Assembly: GCA_036971615.1 (NCBI GenBank)
Contig: JAYKKR010000010.1
Location: forward strand, 620,001 to 684,000
Reading direction: 5' to 3'
Length of the DNA stretch: 64,000 nucleotides
From: Amyloporia xantha
Taxonomy: Eukaryota; Basidiomycota; Agaricomycetes; Polyporales; Adustoporiaceae
The notes beneath the pieces were generated by a model, which was not told the DNA's origin, ran no database searches, and saw nothing but the letters and a program-made list of their open reading frames with translations. Shown here piece after piece: positions 47,482 through 59,016 of this stretch. The translations under genes and the position numbers were made by a program. Each line of letters starts with the position of its first letter. The stretch's first letter is position 1.

Positions 47482-49106
47482 ATGAGATGTCTCCTGCTCT
47501 GCTGGGATCTGTAGTTCGATATCAAAAGCATCATATCTGCCACGCCTACTCTTCATCTTGCTTTATCTAGACACGCTCTGCTTACTCGAAATCTAATATG
47601 CATTCTGTCCCTTTTCTATATTCCACTGTCTCATTTCAAAGGTGAAATTACGTGTCGAAGGTGAGCTTGTCAACTTGAGAACGAAAGAATATAGGCTGAG
47701 TTACTCGACCGGGAATAGGATACTATGACACTTTCCCTCCTAAGGACATGAATGTTTCTGTGCAACCTGCTCCTGGTGATGCTAGCAAAATTCGAAAGAT
47801 TCTCGTCGCAGAGAAGGACTTCAATGTTGGAGACGTGATTTACAAGGTTTGTCTGGCCAACAGCCTCATTTTGCGATTGTTGTTTTGACACATACCTGCT
47901 TTGCAGGAACAACCGGTGGTTGCGGTTCTCGACTCTGATGTTCAACGAGCAGAGTCCCATTGTTCTCATTGTTTGCGCCACATTCAAAAGGGCATGGCTA
48001 TCCGCCCCGACTCTGACCGCCTTAACTCCGTTTACTGTTCCAAGGATTGCCAAATCAAATCGAAAGTCCAGTCCCACAACCTCCTTTTCGGCCTCGACGC
48101 TGTTATCCCTGCGGAGCTTGATGGTGGCATGTCCGAACTTACCAAGCCGGAGCGAGACGCAGCCCAGGCAAAGTTTGCTGCGCATATCAAGTCGCATGGC
48201 AAGTCAGTGCCACTGTTAGCCGCGCGGTTCGTTGCAAGGCAGGTAGCTATCGAGACAGCTAAAATGATGCCCAACAAGACGGGTCCACTAGCTGCTGAGC
48301 TGTCTGACGCCTCACTAGGCAGCGGTGATTACGGCTTGTATGACCACATGGAGCGACTACGATTCGTCGATGGTAAGGTGACAGAGGAAGAGACGAAGAT
48401 GCTCTGCGACGTTCTGGGTGCTGCTCTTCCTGGGCTGGAGAAGTCGCTTACGGAAGAACGGCACGCTACGTACCAGGGCAAGATGGCGTACAATGCTATC
48501 GGCGTGTGTTATGCAGGCGGGAGGGACAACAAGGTATCTGTGATTTCTAGCGATAGGTGTCATTTTCGTTCAACTCTATTCGCCAGCCCGCTCCCACTGA
48601 GCGTCCAGAAGACCAGGAGAGGACACGAACGCCCTATGGAACTTCACGACAAATTGGTAGTGGATTCTATCCTGTCTCGGCATACGTGGGTCTTCGCTCA
48701 AATTTAAACATATTGGTATCAAATTGAACATGCATACTAGATCACACACTCCTGTGCTCCTTCTGCTCGGCCATCATTCAGCTCGGGCACATCTGAACTG
48801 TCCCTCATCGCTTCCCGGCCAATCAAAAAGGGCGATGAGATCACAATGTCGTGGGTGGACGTCTCTCAACATCCGGACGAGACGCCGGAGCAAGCTAGAC
48901 GCCGCCGTCGGATGGAGCTCGCTCGCGGGTGGAGGTTCAAATGTGAGTGCGCGCGATGCTTGTCGGAAGCCACCGACGGCAATGAGAGCGACGTCGGCGT
49001 GGAGAAAGACGAGTCCAGGGTCGAAGACGTCGTTACGCGCGTTGAAACAGGTACAAGTGCTGAAACGTACCTTCAGCCTTCCACGTCCGCCTCTTCTGTC
49101 GACTAA
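46703..49106 (+). CDS. Tom20-SET fusion product (long splice form of the same locus)
   Basis: Splicing GAC|GTGAGT at 47320 to TTTCAAAG at 47641, through a 19-base exon (47642-47660, VKLRVE) and a 58-base intron, joins MELTNLD to VKLRVEGYYDTFPPKDMNVSV in perfect phase. The rest is a SET-domain protein: KDFNVGDVIYKEQPVVAVLDSD, a Cys/His-rich HCSHCLRHIQ with VYCSKDC (MYND-like), RFVARQVAIETAKM, MAYNAIGVCYAGGRD, then after splicing at 48534 and 48686 YITHSCAPSARPSF, the SET core RPIKKGDEITMSWVDVSQ, and a post-SET CECARC. Further exons are 47719-47846, 47907-48533, 48587-48685 and 48741-49106; total 564 residues. If the SET protein is made alone, its first ATG is at 47750. SET domains methylate lysines. 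The fusion would place one at the mitochondrial surface; activity and location are inferred. Confidence 0.72.
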
Positions 49107-49432
49107 TCGTGCCGGGGCCGAACAACCGCACAAAAGTTACATATACTTAGTTATTTAATTCTTAAAACATGGACAATCTCAAGTATCATGAGGTACATCG
49201 CATAAATAGGCCCGTGTGAAAGGGAACATCCCTTTGTCAGAGACCACACATTAGCGATACAATATGCACACGACAGCATTGCAAAGCACGAATACAGGGT
49301 GGACTAGATGTGAGTAAGAATATGGGATATCGTGAGACGTACAACAACAACATGCATCGACAGTGAGGCAATTAAGGCAATTAAGACAAGACTAGAATAT
49401 GATTGTCAATGGTCAATGACCCAGATTATCCT
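49107..49432. other. Convergent intergenic stretch, 326 bp
   Basis: 3' flanks of the SET gene and the following minus-strand gene. AT-rich; nothing else was recognised. Confidence 0.5.
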
Positions 49433-52400
49433 TCATGCCAGACTTCTCCACATGCCTATGGGTCACCATGTAAGTACATAGATAATATTTGGAAAAAGTG
49501 CACTCACCTGCGTCAGGTAGCTCATTGCGTGCCTCAAGGATCTTCATAGCGCGTCTCCGTCCTAACGACCCCACTTCCGTATCTGTATCCCCGTCCTCGT
49601 CGGCATCCAGATCCTCAGTAAATTCGAGGGCTCCTGGATCAATTGAACGATTCCGATCACGCTCTGCATACACTGCTCGCCGCATTGCGGCAGACGATGA
49701 TGGATATGATGTATGCAATGCCGGCACAAGCACCCCAGGACGTTCGGTAAGAGACGTCTTCGGTTGGTACGATGCCGGGCCAAATTGGGCTCCAATCGGC
49801 ATAATAGGAATCGGCAATGAGGATACCATGGAGGTCTCATGATCCCGTAGTATCTCATATTCTAGGCACATCGAGTCAATATTCCAGAAGTAGAGCAATA
49901 GTGGCAGGTACCGACCTCTGCGTTCATCGTCATCGAACGCATTGTCAGCGCCATGATCGTCCACTTGACGACCTAACCGAGGGCCATCATATTCAGGAGA
50001 TGTGTCATCTTCGTCCTCCTCTTCAATCGCAACCGGACCAGGATCTCGACTTCTCCGGTCCTGCCGGCTCACGAACATTTTCCACGCCTTGCTATCTTTC
50101 TTCCATGCACTCCTATGACTGGGTGTGCTGGCTGCGACCAGCCTCAGAATCTCCGCCTCTCGAGGGTCAGGGGAATCGTCAATGTCCTCGGCCCCAGGAG
50201 TATCATGGTGCCCATTGACTGGGCTACGTTGGCTGTCAAATGTAGTGACCACCGACTCCCGCACTGCCTGCGATCGAGGTCGGTCTGCAGCATCATCACG
50301 CCGAACTAAAGACCGCATACTGGAAGGATTAGGAAGGGAGGTAGGTCGTAAGGATGACAACGAAGATGGAAGGCCGTAATTATCCTGTATTCGGGGTCGT
50401 GTACGCCGCACCGAGGAACGAGGAAGGTCAGGTTCCGCATCCTGGAGGGGAGATGATTCTCCATTGACCAGCTCAGGAGGATCAGACGCTGTTTCCAAGG
50501 CCTCCGCGAGCTCTTCTCCTTCCATGTCAAATATCGTATCTGATATAGATTCGATGAACAGTTGCAATGTCACTATAATACACGGAGACAAACCTTCCCC
50601 ATTTGGTTCGCTTTGATCTACCTCCGCGCTCTCGCTTTCGATAATGGCAACTGCTGGTTGCACATCGAACGTCACTTTCCTCTTGCCCTTCGGGCTCGTG
50701 TCCTGCACGTTTCCGGGAGCCTTATCGGAAATCGCTGAAGATTTCTCCTGTGACCTTGAAGGTGGTTCCTCTTTCTTTGCTTTTTTGATAGAGCTCTTGC
50801 CCGCTCTGGGAGATCGTCCGCGCGGAAGAGCCGCGGCTGAAGAACTACCAGCAGCATTTGGACTGACCAAAGCTTCTGGGAGCGAACTAGGTGTCCTTGG
50901 GGCATGGTATGCATTGGTCTGCTCTTCCATACCGACTACATATCTGAAACTCGTAGCAATATCCTTTGACTGGTCCATATTCCGCCTGTAAGCTTCACGG
51001 ATAGAGCTCGATTCTCCGTTGATACCCATTGCAACAGTTCGTGAAGATGCTGTGGAGGGAGACACGACACGCGTGGCGCTGGAATGAGGGGACGACGAGG
51101 GCGAAGTAGGCGTGGGCGGAGAACGGGGTATCCGAGTGTCATCACGTGGATTAGCTGCGTCGTGCACTTGCTGTGCCCTTGGGTGATGGAAGGAAGACGA
51201 GACTAGAGAAGCAGAAAGGGCAGATGTCACCTGACGAGGTGGGGTTCTTGATGACGTTCTGTCAGGCAGATTCTGAGTAGGAACAAACTCGCTGATCCGC
51301 ACGGAAGACGGTTGAAAGCTCCCAGAGCCGGCTCCAGGACTCGTCAACCCGGTCCACCTCCCGCTGCTTAATCTTCGTCCTGACATTGAAGATGTCGGTC
51401 GACCACTGGCATGGCTGTCCTGGTGAACATTCTCCAAGCCTTCTTTGAACTTGCTCCACAAACGCTCGACTTCCTGTTTAAGTCCGACTTCGACGGCTTT
51501 AATTTCCGCTGCTTTCTCCTCCGCCACCTTGGCAAGGTATTCTTCCGCAGCATCTCGAACCTTCTCAGACTCGGCGACGGCGATAGAGGAGAGATAGTTG
51601 AACACTGAGTGATTAGGAGTGAAGGGAGGGGGCAAGAATAGAGACGGCAGGGGAGGTAGACGTCTTGAAGCTTGCGGCGAATTCTCTGGAGACGACGAGG
51701 GTGGTGCAGAAAGGAATGAGATAGACGAGGATCCGGGTGGGAGGAGGACTTTATAAAGCTTTGAGTACGATGTAGACGCTTCGGCTTGAGAAACAGCTTC
51801 CCCAGCCTGACCTCGGTAAAAAAAAAGTTATGGAAGTCAGAAAGACAAGATGAAGAAAACACTCAGGACGTAAGACAGACACAAGTTGGTGTGTAGCGTC
51901 ACAGCTGGCTCGTAAGTCCAAGAACAGCTGTGCCACAACACTCCGGATTCCCTGTGGTTTGCAAATGTCCTAAGGCACTGTGAAGTGGTGAAGCGCACCA
52001 TACATTCCCTGGACACTTCAATCCAACCCGACGCGCTCTTCAGAAGATCCTGCTCCGCCCAATCGTCGCTAGGTAGGACGGGGCCTTCACCGTGATCGAC
52101 TTCAGGGTCAAGAAGCTGAAGCACCCGGTAGACGAGACAGTGACAAATTAAACATGTCAAGGATGTGTAACGGGTGTATTCAGATGTTTCGCCGTGTTCT
52201 TGTCGTGCTGGAGAGCGAATTCTGAGGGTCACTTGAGTATGAGACTTGGGATGAGAAAGATATGTGCTCAGCGAAATTTCGCACAAAACGTTAAACCTGG
52301 CGTACCACAGCGATCCCCTCGTCGCTCACATAAACTGGATCGAAGTCATTGGTGGCGGCTGGAGGGCTTCCTTGAGCCGGCAGTGGATGAATTTGTACGT

Positions 52401-52446
52401 TCAAACATCGGCACGCATAGCTCGACTGCAGGCCATTTGTGGCCAT
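49433..52446 (-). CDS. Conserved fungal protein of unknown function, about 900 residues
   Basis: The start is chosen at 52446 (MATNGLQSSYACRCLNVQIH), where the frame is followed by well-phased introns. The N-terminal 120 residues contain Cys motifs (YACRCLNV and LTCLICHCLVYRVLQLLDPE) that could bind a metal. AGEAVSQAEASTSYSKLYKVLLPPG and a Pro/Ser-rich stretch follow, then a coiled coil (AESEKVRDAAEEYLAKVAEEKAAEIKAVE). The centre is long, disordered, Ser/Pro/Arg-rich and includes KGKRKVTFDVQPAVAI. A second ordered block near the end, REAEILRLVAASTPSHRSAWKKDSKAWKMF, and QFGPASYQPKTSL precede a C-terminus of GMWRSLA after a last short intron (about 49441-49508). I have the impression the termini are conserved in basidiomycetes but cannot name the family. 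There is an extra in-frame ATG upstream at 52608. Confidence 0.7.
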
Positions 52447-52818
52447 AGCACTCAGGATGCGGGAGAGGGGAGGGAAAAAAGACGATGGGCCGTCGGAAGA
52501 TGAGAGGCCCGCTACATACGAATTGGCGCTGACTCGAAACGAGCTCGAGGCGCCGTTGCCCTGGCCCGCCATCGACGGACCTGGGAAATTTTGCCACGGA
52601 CACGCCATGGTCCGTGACCACATCCATCCATCCCCGTCCAAGGGGCTTGTGCTTTCCACGATGAACTGACACACAGCATGAGCTCTATACGGCACTTGCT
52701 CAGCCTCGTCAGAAGATGTTCAAGAACGATAACCACCCTGTTCCGGCCGAGATATCTATATACAACGTGTGATGTCTGGTTAAGGCATCCTCAGGTCATC
52801 TGTTCTTCTTTGTCTCCG
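52447..52818. other. Intergenic, 372 bp
   Basis: Upstream of the unknown-protein gene and downstream of CLPTM1, both on the minus strand. The frame of the unknown protein stays open upstream to 52695, including ATG codons at 52608 and 52695, so its N-terminus could be longer. Confidence 0.45.
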
Positions 52819-55631
52819 TCACCTCCTTCCCCCCCTTCGCTTGCACGGCATCCACTTCTGATGCCATCACCTGACCGTACTCGTTCACTCGCTTGGGGTC
52901 AATTCGGTAGATCCAGCGCTACAGGCCAGTCAGTACAGACAGCGGTCCGACAGCGAACTATGAACACGTACTTGATACAGAAAGACGACGAAGACTACGT
53001 CGTCTCTGAAGCAAGCCAGCCGATGCAGGAAGGGCATCTTGATACAGAATCTACGCGAATGGTCATCAGGACAATGCACGCGCTGACGTTTACATACACC
53101 CTTACGCAAATAGATCATCCACAACAGTGGATAGAGACTTGTATATCATTGACTTCATGGGCATGTGAGCGACGCTCTGCGGGAGGTACGTCATCAGCCA
53201 TAGGGTAATGTTCCGGTCGGACAGGAACAAACCTTCAGCTTGTAATTGATAATCAATTGGGGAACCAGTTGCGCCTGCAGGCATTTTTAGTGAAATGGTC
53301 CGACCAACCGTGGAACCATAACGTCACTTACAAACCCGAACATATAGACGAATGAGGTCAACGTCGAGATGACGAAACTGTACCAGCCTCGATGCTCATC
53401 ATATATCAGCGAGTACACTGTGTACGCAGCGAGACACGGGATGGTGACCCAGGATACATAACGGAATGCAAGTTTGTCGTATCTGAGGGCCTTGACTTTA
53501 GTGCGCTTAACTGTGTCATACACATAAGCACTTACTCTTGTGTCTTCTTTTCATCCTCAGAAAGAACATGCTTGTCTGTGCAAATGCAAACGCGATGCTG
53601 TAAACATGATGAAGCGCGTCGTTTTTAAAGCTCTATACCTTTGATATCGATCTTGTAAGGGATTATTGAGCCTGGAGGGGCAGCTATGATACTGATATCA
53701 ACTGCTTTTGTGATCTATGAAATGTAAATAGACCGCTTCATAATCGTGATAGAACAATAAAAAAATCACCTTCCAAGCCTCAATAAGGACTCCCACTCCC
53801 GAGCCCATGAGAATCATCCAACTGGTTTGTTCATTATTGTCAATGAGATAGAGCAAGATGATGATTTGAACCACGACATTGGTAACAATCTGCGATCGTA
53901 AAGTGTCATGACGGCCTTACAATGCTCAAAGCAAATATCGCAACGTACCGACCTGCATGGGAATAATAGATTATTAGTGTCATAAGCACCCTACAAAGCG
54001 GACTGCTGACCTGACAGAGACGCCGACCAGCTCCTGCTTCTGCTTCCAATGTGAGACGTCAGAGCCAAAGGCGAGCATTTCGAAGCTTGCATAGAAGTCA
54101 GCATCGATTCCTTCCTCGTGAAGCTGTTTTTTTACTCACGCCATGTGCAAGACGCTGACCAGCGCCGTCAGTCCCAGATAATATGGATTCGTCTCTATAA
54201 GCATCCGCTTCATTTCGTCCAATTCTCCTCCGGTCACTCCGGTGCCGCCCTGTTGCTTTGCGGCTTCATCGAAACCTTGCATCATCGAGGCGAAAATTTG
54301 GAATTTCCAATAAGACATCGGATGAAAAGTGACGGAGAGCGGGAGGCGGGGAGTGGTGGTGTTGATCTCGATGAATTGGGACCGTAGGAGCCAGAAGTCG
54401 TTCGGGAAAATTATGGGTTTGTAGAAAGCGGTGTCACCCGTCTGATCCCTTTCAGGATAAAGGTACACATCTTTGGAGACAGTGGTCAGTGCCTCGCGAG
54501 TAGCTACAGCTATTGGCTCACATACGCTGCGCAACAGGAGCTGCAAGTTGAGAATACGGAAGGACTGCGGCGTCCGATATAAGTGCGAGAGTCAGGTTCT
54601 GTCATACGGACGAGAGTTAAGATATAGTCCTTAACGAGTCCATGTGAAACGTACAGGATGCCAGTGAGACGCTATGATGTCCGCCTAAAGTATCATATGT
54701 CAGTCAGGTCTATAATTATAGTATTAAATTACTACCCACCTGTGGTTCTTCGACGTCGGCGGAGTTGTCGTCTGTACCACCAAGGAGATTCTTCTGTTTG
54801 CGGACTTTTGTCTTCGGAAGATACCGAGTCAATACTGGAGGTATCCTGTTAGGCCCACTATCACCGATCAAGTAAGGAAGGAGCTCACGCTTCCTTGTGT
54901 GGTGAACAGCCCTAGTGTCAAAGTTGGGCTTCGATGGATCAGGGCTCGCACCATCCTTAACTAGAAAAATGTCGGCCCACAACGAGCCATTATGTTGTAC
55001 GCTCTGATAGATCATGTCTTCAGTTGAGTCTGACTAGACTTAATCAGGACACTACTCACCGGCGGCAGATCCACCACGAAATCAATGGTTCTCGTGTCCT
55101 GCCAATCACCGTAGGTGATGTTCTCCCACACAAAATTGGGAAGACCGGCAGCTTGATCCTTGCGCCATTCAGACGTCCACTGGTTCGAAAACACTTCGCC
55201 CGTCGGAGAAGTCGAGAGATACACATGCATAGCAAGAGGTATGCCGAGCGGCCATGCTGCTCGTGCATGGGTGGGCAGTGCTGGTTGCTGCACTGTCTGA
55301 CCTTGTGAGGTACCGTCCTGCACCACTGGCGACGGTACCGGAGTTTCTGCAGGAGGCGTCTTGGAGGCAAAGAATTTGGTCGCTGAAATACGCGTCAGGA
55401 CATATCGAGATCAAGAGCGGAGCTTCGTTCGTACCAACTTGCATCACCAAATACATAATCAAGAATTGCTTTTCGCAATTCATTAGCGAGTGAACACGAC
55501 TCGTGAACCCTCGACAGCAGACATACCTGTGCGATGGACCACAATCTCCCCCATCCCGACTCCTCTTGGTTGGGAGCTGGCGCAGGGTTGCCGCCGGCCC
55601 GCCTGGCAGGCGTCGCTGCAGGAGTGGACAT
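52819..55631 (-). CDS. CLPTM1 family membrane protein
   Basis: Multi-pass membrane protein related to human cleft lip and palate transmembrane protein 1, found in the ER/Golgi. The start is MSTPAATPARRAGGNP at 55631. A luminal domain follows: MHVYLSTSP, FVWENITYGDWQDTRTIDFVVDLP, NGSLWADIFL, ADIIAYWHPNLTLALISD, YKPIIFPNDFWLLRSQFIEINTT and PMSYWKFQIFASM. The membrane half includes LIETNPYYLGLTALVSVLHMAFEMLAFGSDVSHWK, ILLYLIDNNEQTSWMILMGSGVG, RYVSWVTIPCLAAYTVYSLIYDEHRGWYSF, LVPQLIINYKLKSVAHMPM and the final RWIYRIDPKRVNEYGQ. More than ten introns. At the C-terminus a run of six G's (52829-52834) decides the ending: as given AKGGRR then stop; with one more G the frame would continue for nine codons to a Lys-rich end. 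Confidence 0.9.
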
Positions 55632-56044
55632 TACTGTTGTGCTTCAGTTAACGATTACACCGACAGTTTGTGACTAGAGTATAAGCCAGAAGCAAGGGCA
55701 TGGAGTCTTCCCGTCAGGTCGACGAGTCGATCAAAATGGCGGAATGCCACCGGCACGTGCGCTAAAGAGGACACGTCCGAGACGCGTCAGGCACGCGTCC
55801 CACACGTCGAAGTCTGGAAGAAATTCACAAATCCGGATATAACTAGTACTAAAAGTGTTACACTCTCATGAGGTTCATGTTAATTTCATACGCGCATTGA
55901 ACGATTGCATTGGTTATTAGAGATACTGGACGACAAGAGTTGACTGCCCGATTGGCAACTCGCACGCAAGACCCACTGAATAGTACCATGCACAATGACC
56001 GACCCAGTAACACGGTTGAGCAACACTACGCGCACGATAACACC
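55632..56044. other. Intergenic, 413 bp: CLPTM1 promoter side
   Basis: Between the start of CLPTM1 and the stop of the glutathione transferase gene, both minus strand. Short inverted or repeated ACGCGTC words occur near 55780-55800. No gene was seen. Confidence 0.5.
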
Positions 56045-57394
56045 TCACAGTTTCACTACCTCGCGGTTCCTTTTCACAGTGAAGTTGAGGCGCGGAAAGT
56101 GGCAGCGTACAAGGAAATGTGTTGATCCTTCTGTTTCGATCACCACTTCCTCTCGATTGAGGGCAACAAGCCGTCCGCTTGTCGGCACTCTCCCTGCATG
56201 TTTTGTGACGGAAAAACATGAGAAAGCGGGTCTCGGAAATTGACTGGTACGCACCGGTGTCTCGTGGCGTGACTGACACAATTTCTCCCCGTTTGACATT
56301 CAAACGTTTTGCCTCAATGTCATCAAATCCTATCGTCTTCAAGTCCTCGTGGTGTGATGAGCCGATCAATTTTGCAGCAGTATTAGCAGCAATGGTGTCG
56401 AAAGGCGCAACGCTCATCACTTGCTGATGGTCCAGAAAGGCCGACGTTCTGGAGAACCACTGCAGTATTTCGATAAGCCTGCGGACAGAAGGACCTCTGC
56501 GAATGCAGGTCTTACCGACATGGTCATGGGGAGCACACTGGAATCGAAGAGGTCGGCAAGCGTTTTCATCTTCTGCATCCACGCAAGGACAAAATGAGCG
56601 GAAAGGTCTGCCAAGCTGGGGCTTTCGGTGTCCATAATCCACTCGCGTCCATCGCTCAGTTGGCCCTCTAATATATTCTGTACTGTCCATTTAGCAATGA
56701 CACGGCTCAAATAAATTGACGGTCACCATATGGGACGACAAGGTACTCTTGGTCTCTTCCCGGCGTGCCGCCACTCCTGCGACATCAATATTCGCACCGC
56801 GGTACTATTGATGAATTATACCTCTCCTGATCGTCACAAGTCTAATGCATATACTCACGGAACTCCTATCTTTGATGAACTCAGAAGCGAACTTCTCATA
56901 CGGCAAGTGGTCCGCCGCCGCAGGGAAGATCGCGCTCTCGATATAATACGTTGAGAAGGTCCTGATCGCCAGCTTGTCCACTTTGTCGGCCCCAGATCGG
57001 CGTGGAAACAGAGTGCCGTATCCTTCAGCAGCGGGGAAATGACGTTCAAGGGCTGTCGCGATGAGACTGCTGTCGCAGTAGATGTCTTTCCCTATGGCTA
57101 ACACGGGTATACGGCGGTAGGTTATACCGAGAAGCTCGGAGAGCTCTGGACGAGGCGGCATATAGGAAACCTAGACAATATCGAATTATAATCATATTGA
57201 TGTGCTCCCAGACAGCTTGGAGGAATGCTAACCTCAACTCTGCTGTGGGGAGTCTTTTTGACGAGTAACATATTCCTGACCTTGTTCGCGAAGGGGGAAG
57301 CTTCATAACTGCCATGACAAGGGGAGGAGATGAAGTAGTACAATGCCAGAGAAATCTCAACTCACTGATAGAGCACGACTGGTAGAGACGGCAT
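56045..57394 (-). CDS. Glutathione S-transferase-like protein with C-terminal extension
   Basis: The start is MPSLPVVLYQ at 57394. After an intron come YEASPFANKVRNMLLVKK (thioredoxin-fold N-domain) and, in the next exon, PPRPELSELLGITYRRIPVLAIGKDIYCDSSLIATALERHFP, with the cis-Pro (IPV) and the SNAIL-like DSSLI. The helical domain follows (FSTYYIESAIFPAAADHLPYEKF and SPSLADLSAHFVLAWM). Beyond the normal GST end is an extension: FDTIAANTAAKLIGSSHHEDLKTIGFDD, VKRGEIVSVTPRDTG, then GRVPTSGRLVALNREEVVIETEG and HFPRLNFTVK, ending REVVKL at 56045. The extension looks beta-rich. I recall similar proteins in Agaricomycetes. The family usually detoxifies electrophiles by adding glutathione; the substrate here is unknown. 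Confidence 0.82.
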
Positions 57395-59016
57395 GGTATT
57401 TATGTCACGTATTTATCTCTTCAGTTTAGGGTATTGCTTCCTGACTGTGTCTAACATAAAGAGACGTGAGGACAAGATACACATGACGATTCGGAGTTGA
57501 AGCATTGCCAGTGTAGGCGCCCAAACTCACAGGGCTACGGCCTCGCAGCTTGTAGAAACGAGCAAGCTCCTTCAATGGACCGGCTATTACTAGGTCGAAA
57601 GCGAAGCTAACTCATACGTTAACGTCGATGAAGCGTGTAGGAGGAGATTCGGAATGTTGAACGCTCATTGGGCTGAATTTCAAATTCGTCCTCGGGGTAC
57701 GCTGATCGGCGATCAACTCCCCGCCTGCGGCAACTCTCGACTTATGCTACGGTGTTATGCGGCAGTGGCAGCTGCGAAGTCTGATTCACCAAGTCACCTC
57801 CAATTGCTATGGAGTGGTGAATCAAATCAGAAATCAGAAACCGGGTCGCTCCGACAGCGCCCATTGGTCATTAACACCATTAATATTAAGGTTTGGGTGA
57901 GTATTAATGGACTTTCAATGTTTGAGTTTGGACCGCCTCACAAAGATTTCAAGAAGTGGTCTCACTTCAGTCAAAAAGCAGTTGTATACAGCCCATACGA
58001 GACAATCTCTGCATAGGACGAGGCTATAGCACCAAACCTGAACTGTAGTACTGTACCTGGACAAGGCTGTACAGGTACTACAGCACCTCCTAACGTGCCC
58101 CCCGGCTACCGCGGTGTTTAGATGTCCAGCGCCGCTATGTGCACTGCATGTTGCCTCGAGGTCGATGTCGCCTTGAGACGCAGTGACATTGACTGGCCTT
58201 GGACGGCCGAACAACGGCGAGTGGCATGCACAGCATGTCTTGGCAGCAATGCTACGCTTTGGTTGAACACTGAGGAGGGCTGAGGCGTCGAAGATTGCCA
58301 CGAAGGGTTCACGGACGTTGAGCGGCCTTTGTTGAAGTGACGTGCGTTGAGAAACAAACGAGGATGGATACTGGATGGATGGCATTGTTAATTTGGTTCG
58401 GTGAACATTGTTCGATTTCAATACGGGTGCACCCATTCCTCGGGCCCCATAAACGGCAGCATGTGCGCTACTGACATATCACAATCACTCACAGGTTTCA
58501 GTACACAGCCACATCGAGAGTGACCTCAGACCCCTGTCTCGTAAGGCGATAGCACGAGCAAATGATTAGGGGAACTCAGCAAGTCCTTTTTATGCTAGAG
58601 GAGGAGGGTGAGGGCAGAGTGCCAAGAATAGCCGTTCTCTTGTTCAAGATCGCCGTCGGCAGGACAGTTGGAAGACGGTGTATATTTGGAACAGATGTGC
58701 AACCGTCCGTTTTTCCCAGGCGGCCGTGGCAACCTCGGCACGGCTAGCGCGCTCCTTCCTATTGCGGGGCCGTTGAGACCGAGGATGGCTGAGCAGCACC
58801 GGCATGCGGCGTGTATGCGGTGCTGCGTGGGAACAGAAGCGCGACGGGAGGCGTCGCTTGAGCATTGCAAGTGTCCGGGGGCCATCACGAAGGTAGTAGC
58901 TTCAAGTTGCCAACCAGCTGCTGCGCCCTCTCTTCCAATACCCACGACTACCCAGCACCAATCCTCCTGCCGCCAGCAAATCCTCAAGGCCATTCTCTTC
59001 GACCACAACGAGCAAA
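57395..59016. promoter_or_regulatory. 1.6-kb divergent upstream region (GST left, chitin synthase right)
   Basis: No gene is supported. It contains an imperfect hairpin at 58043-58083 (arms CTGTAGTAC..TGTAC, 11-base loop). A long pyrimidine/CA-rich leader (about 58920-59016) precedes the chitin synthase ATG. Frames on both strands between 58595 and 59077 are motif-free; short plus-strand ATGs upstream could act as uORFs. Confidence 0.5.
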
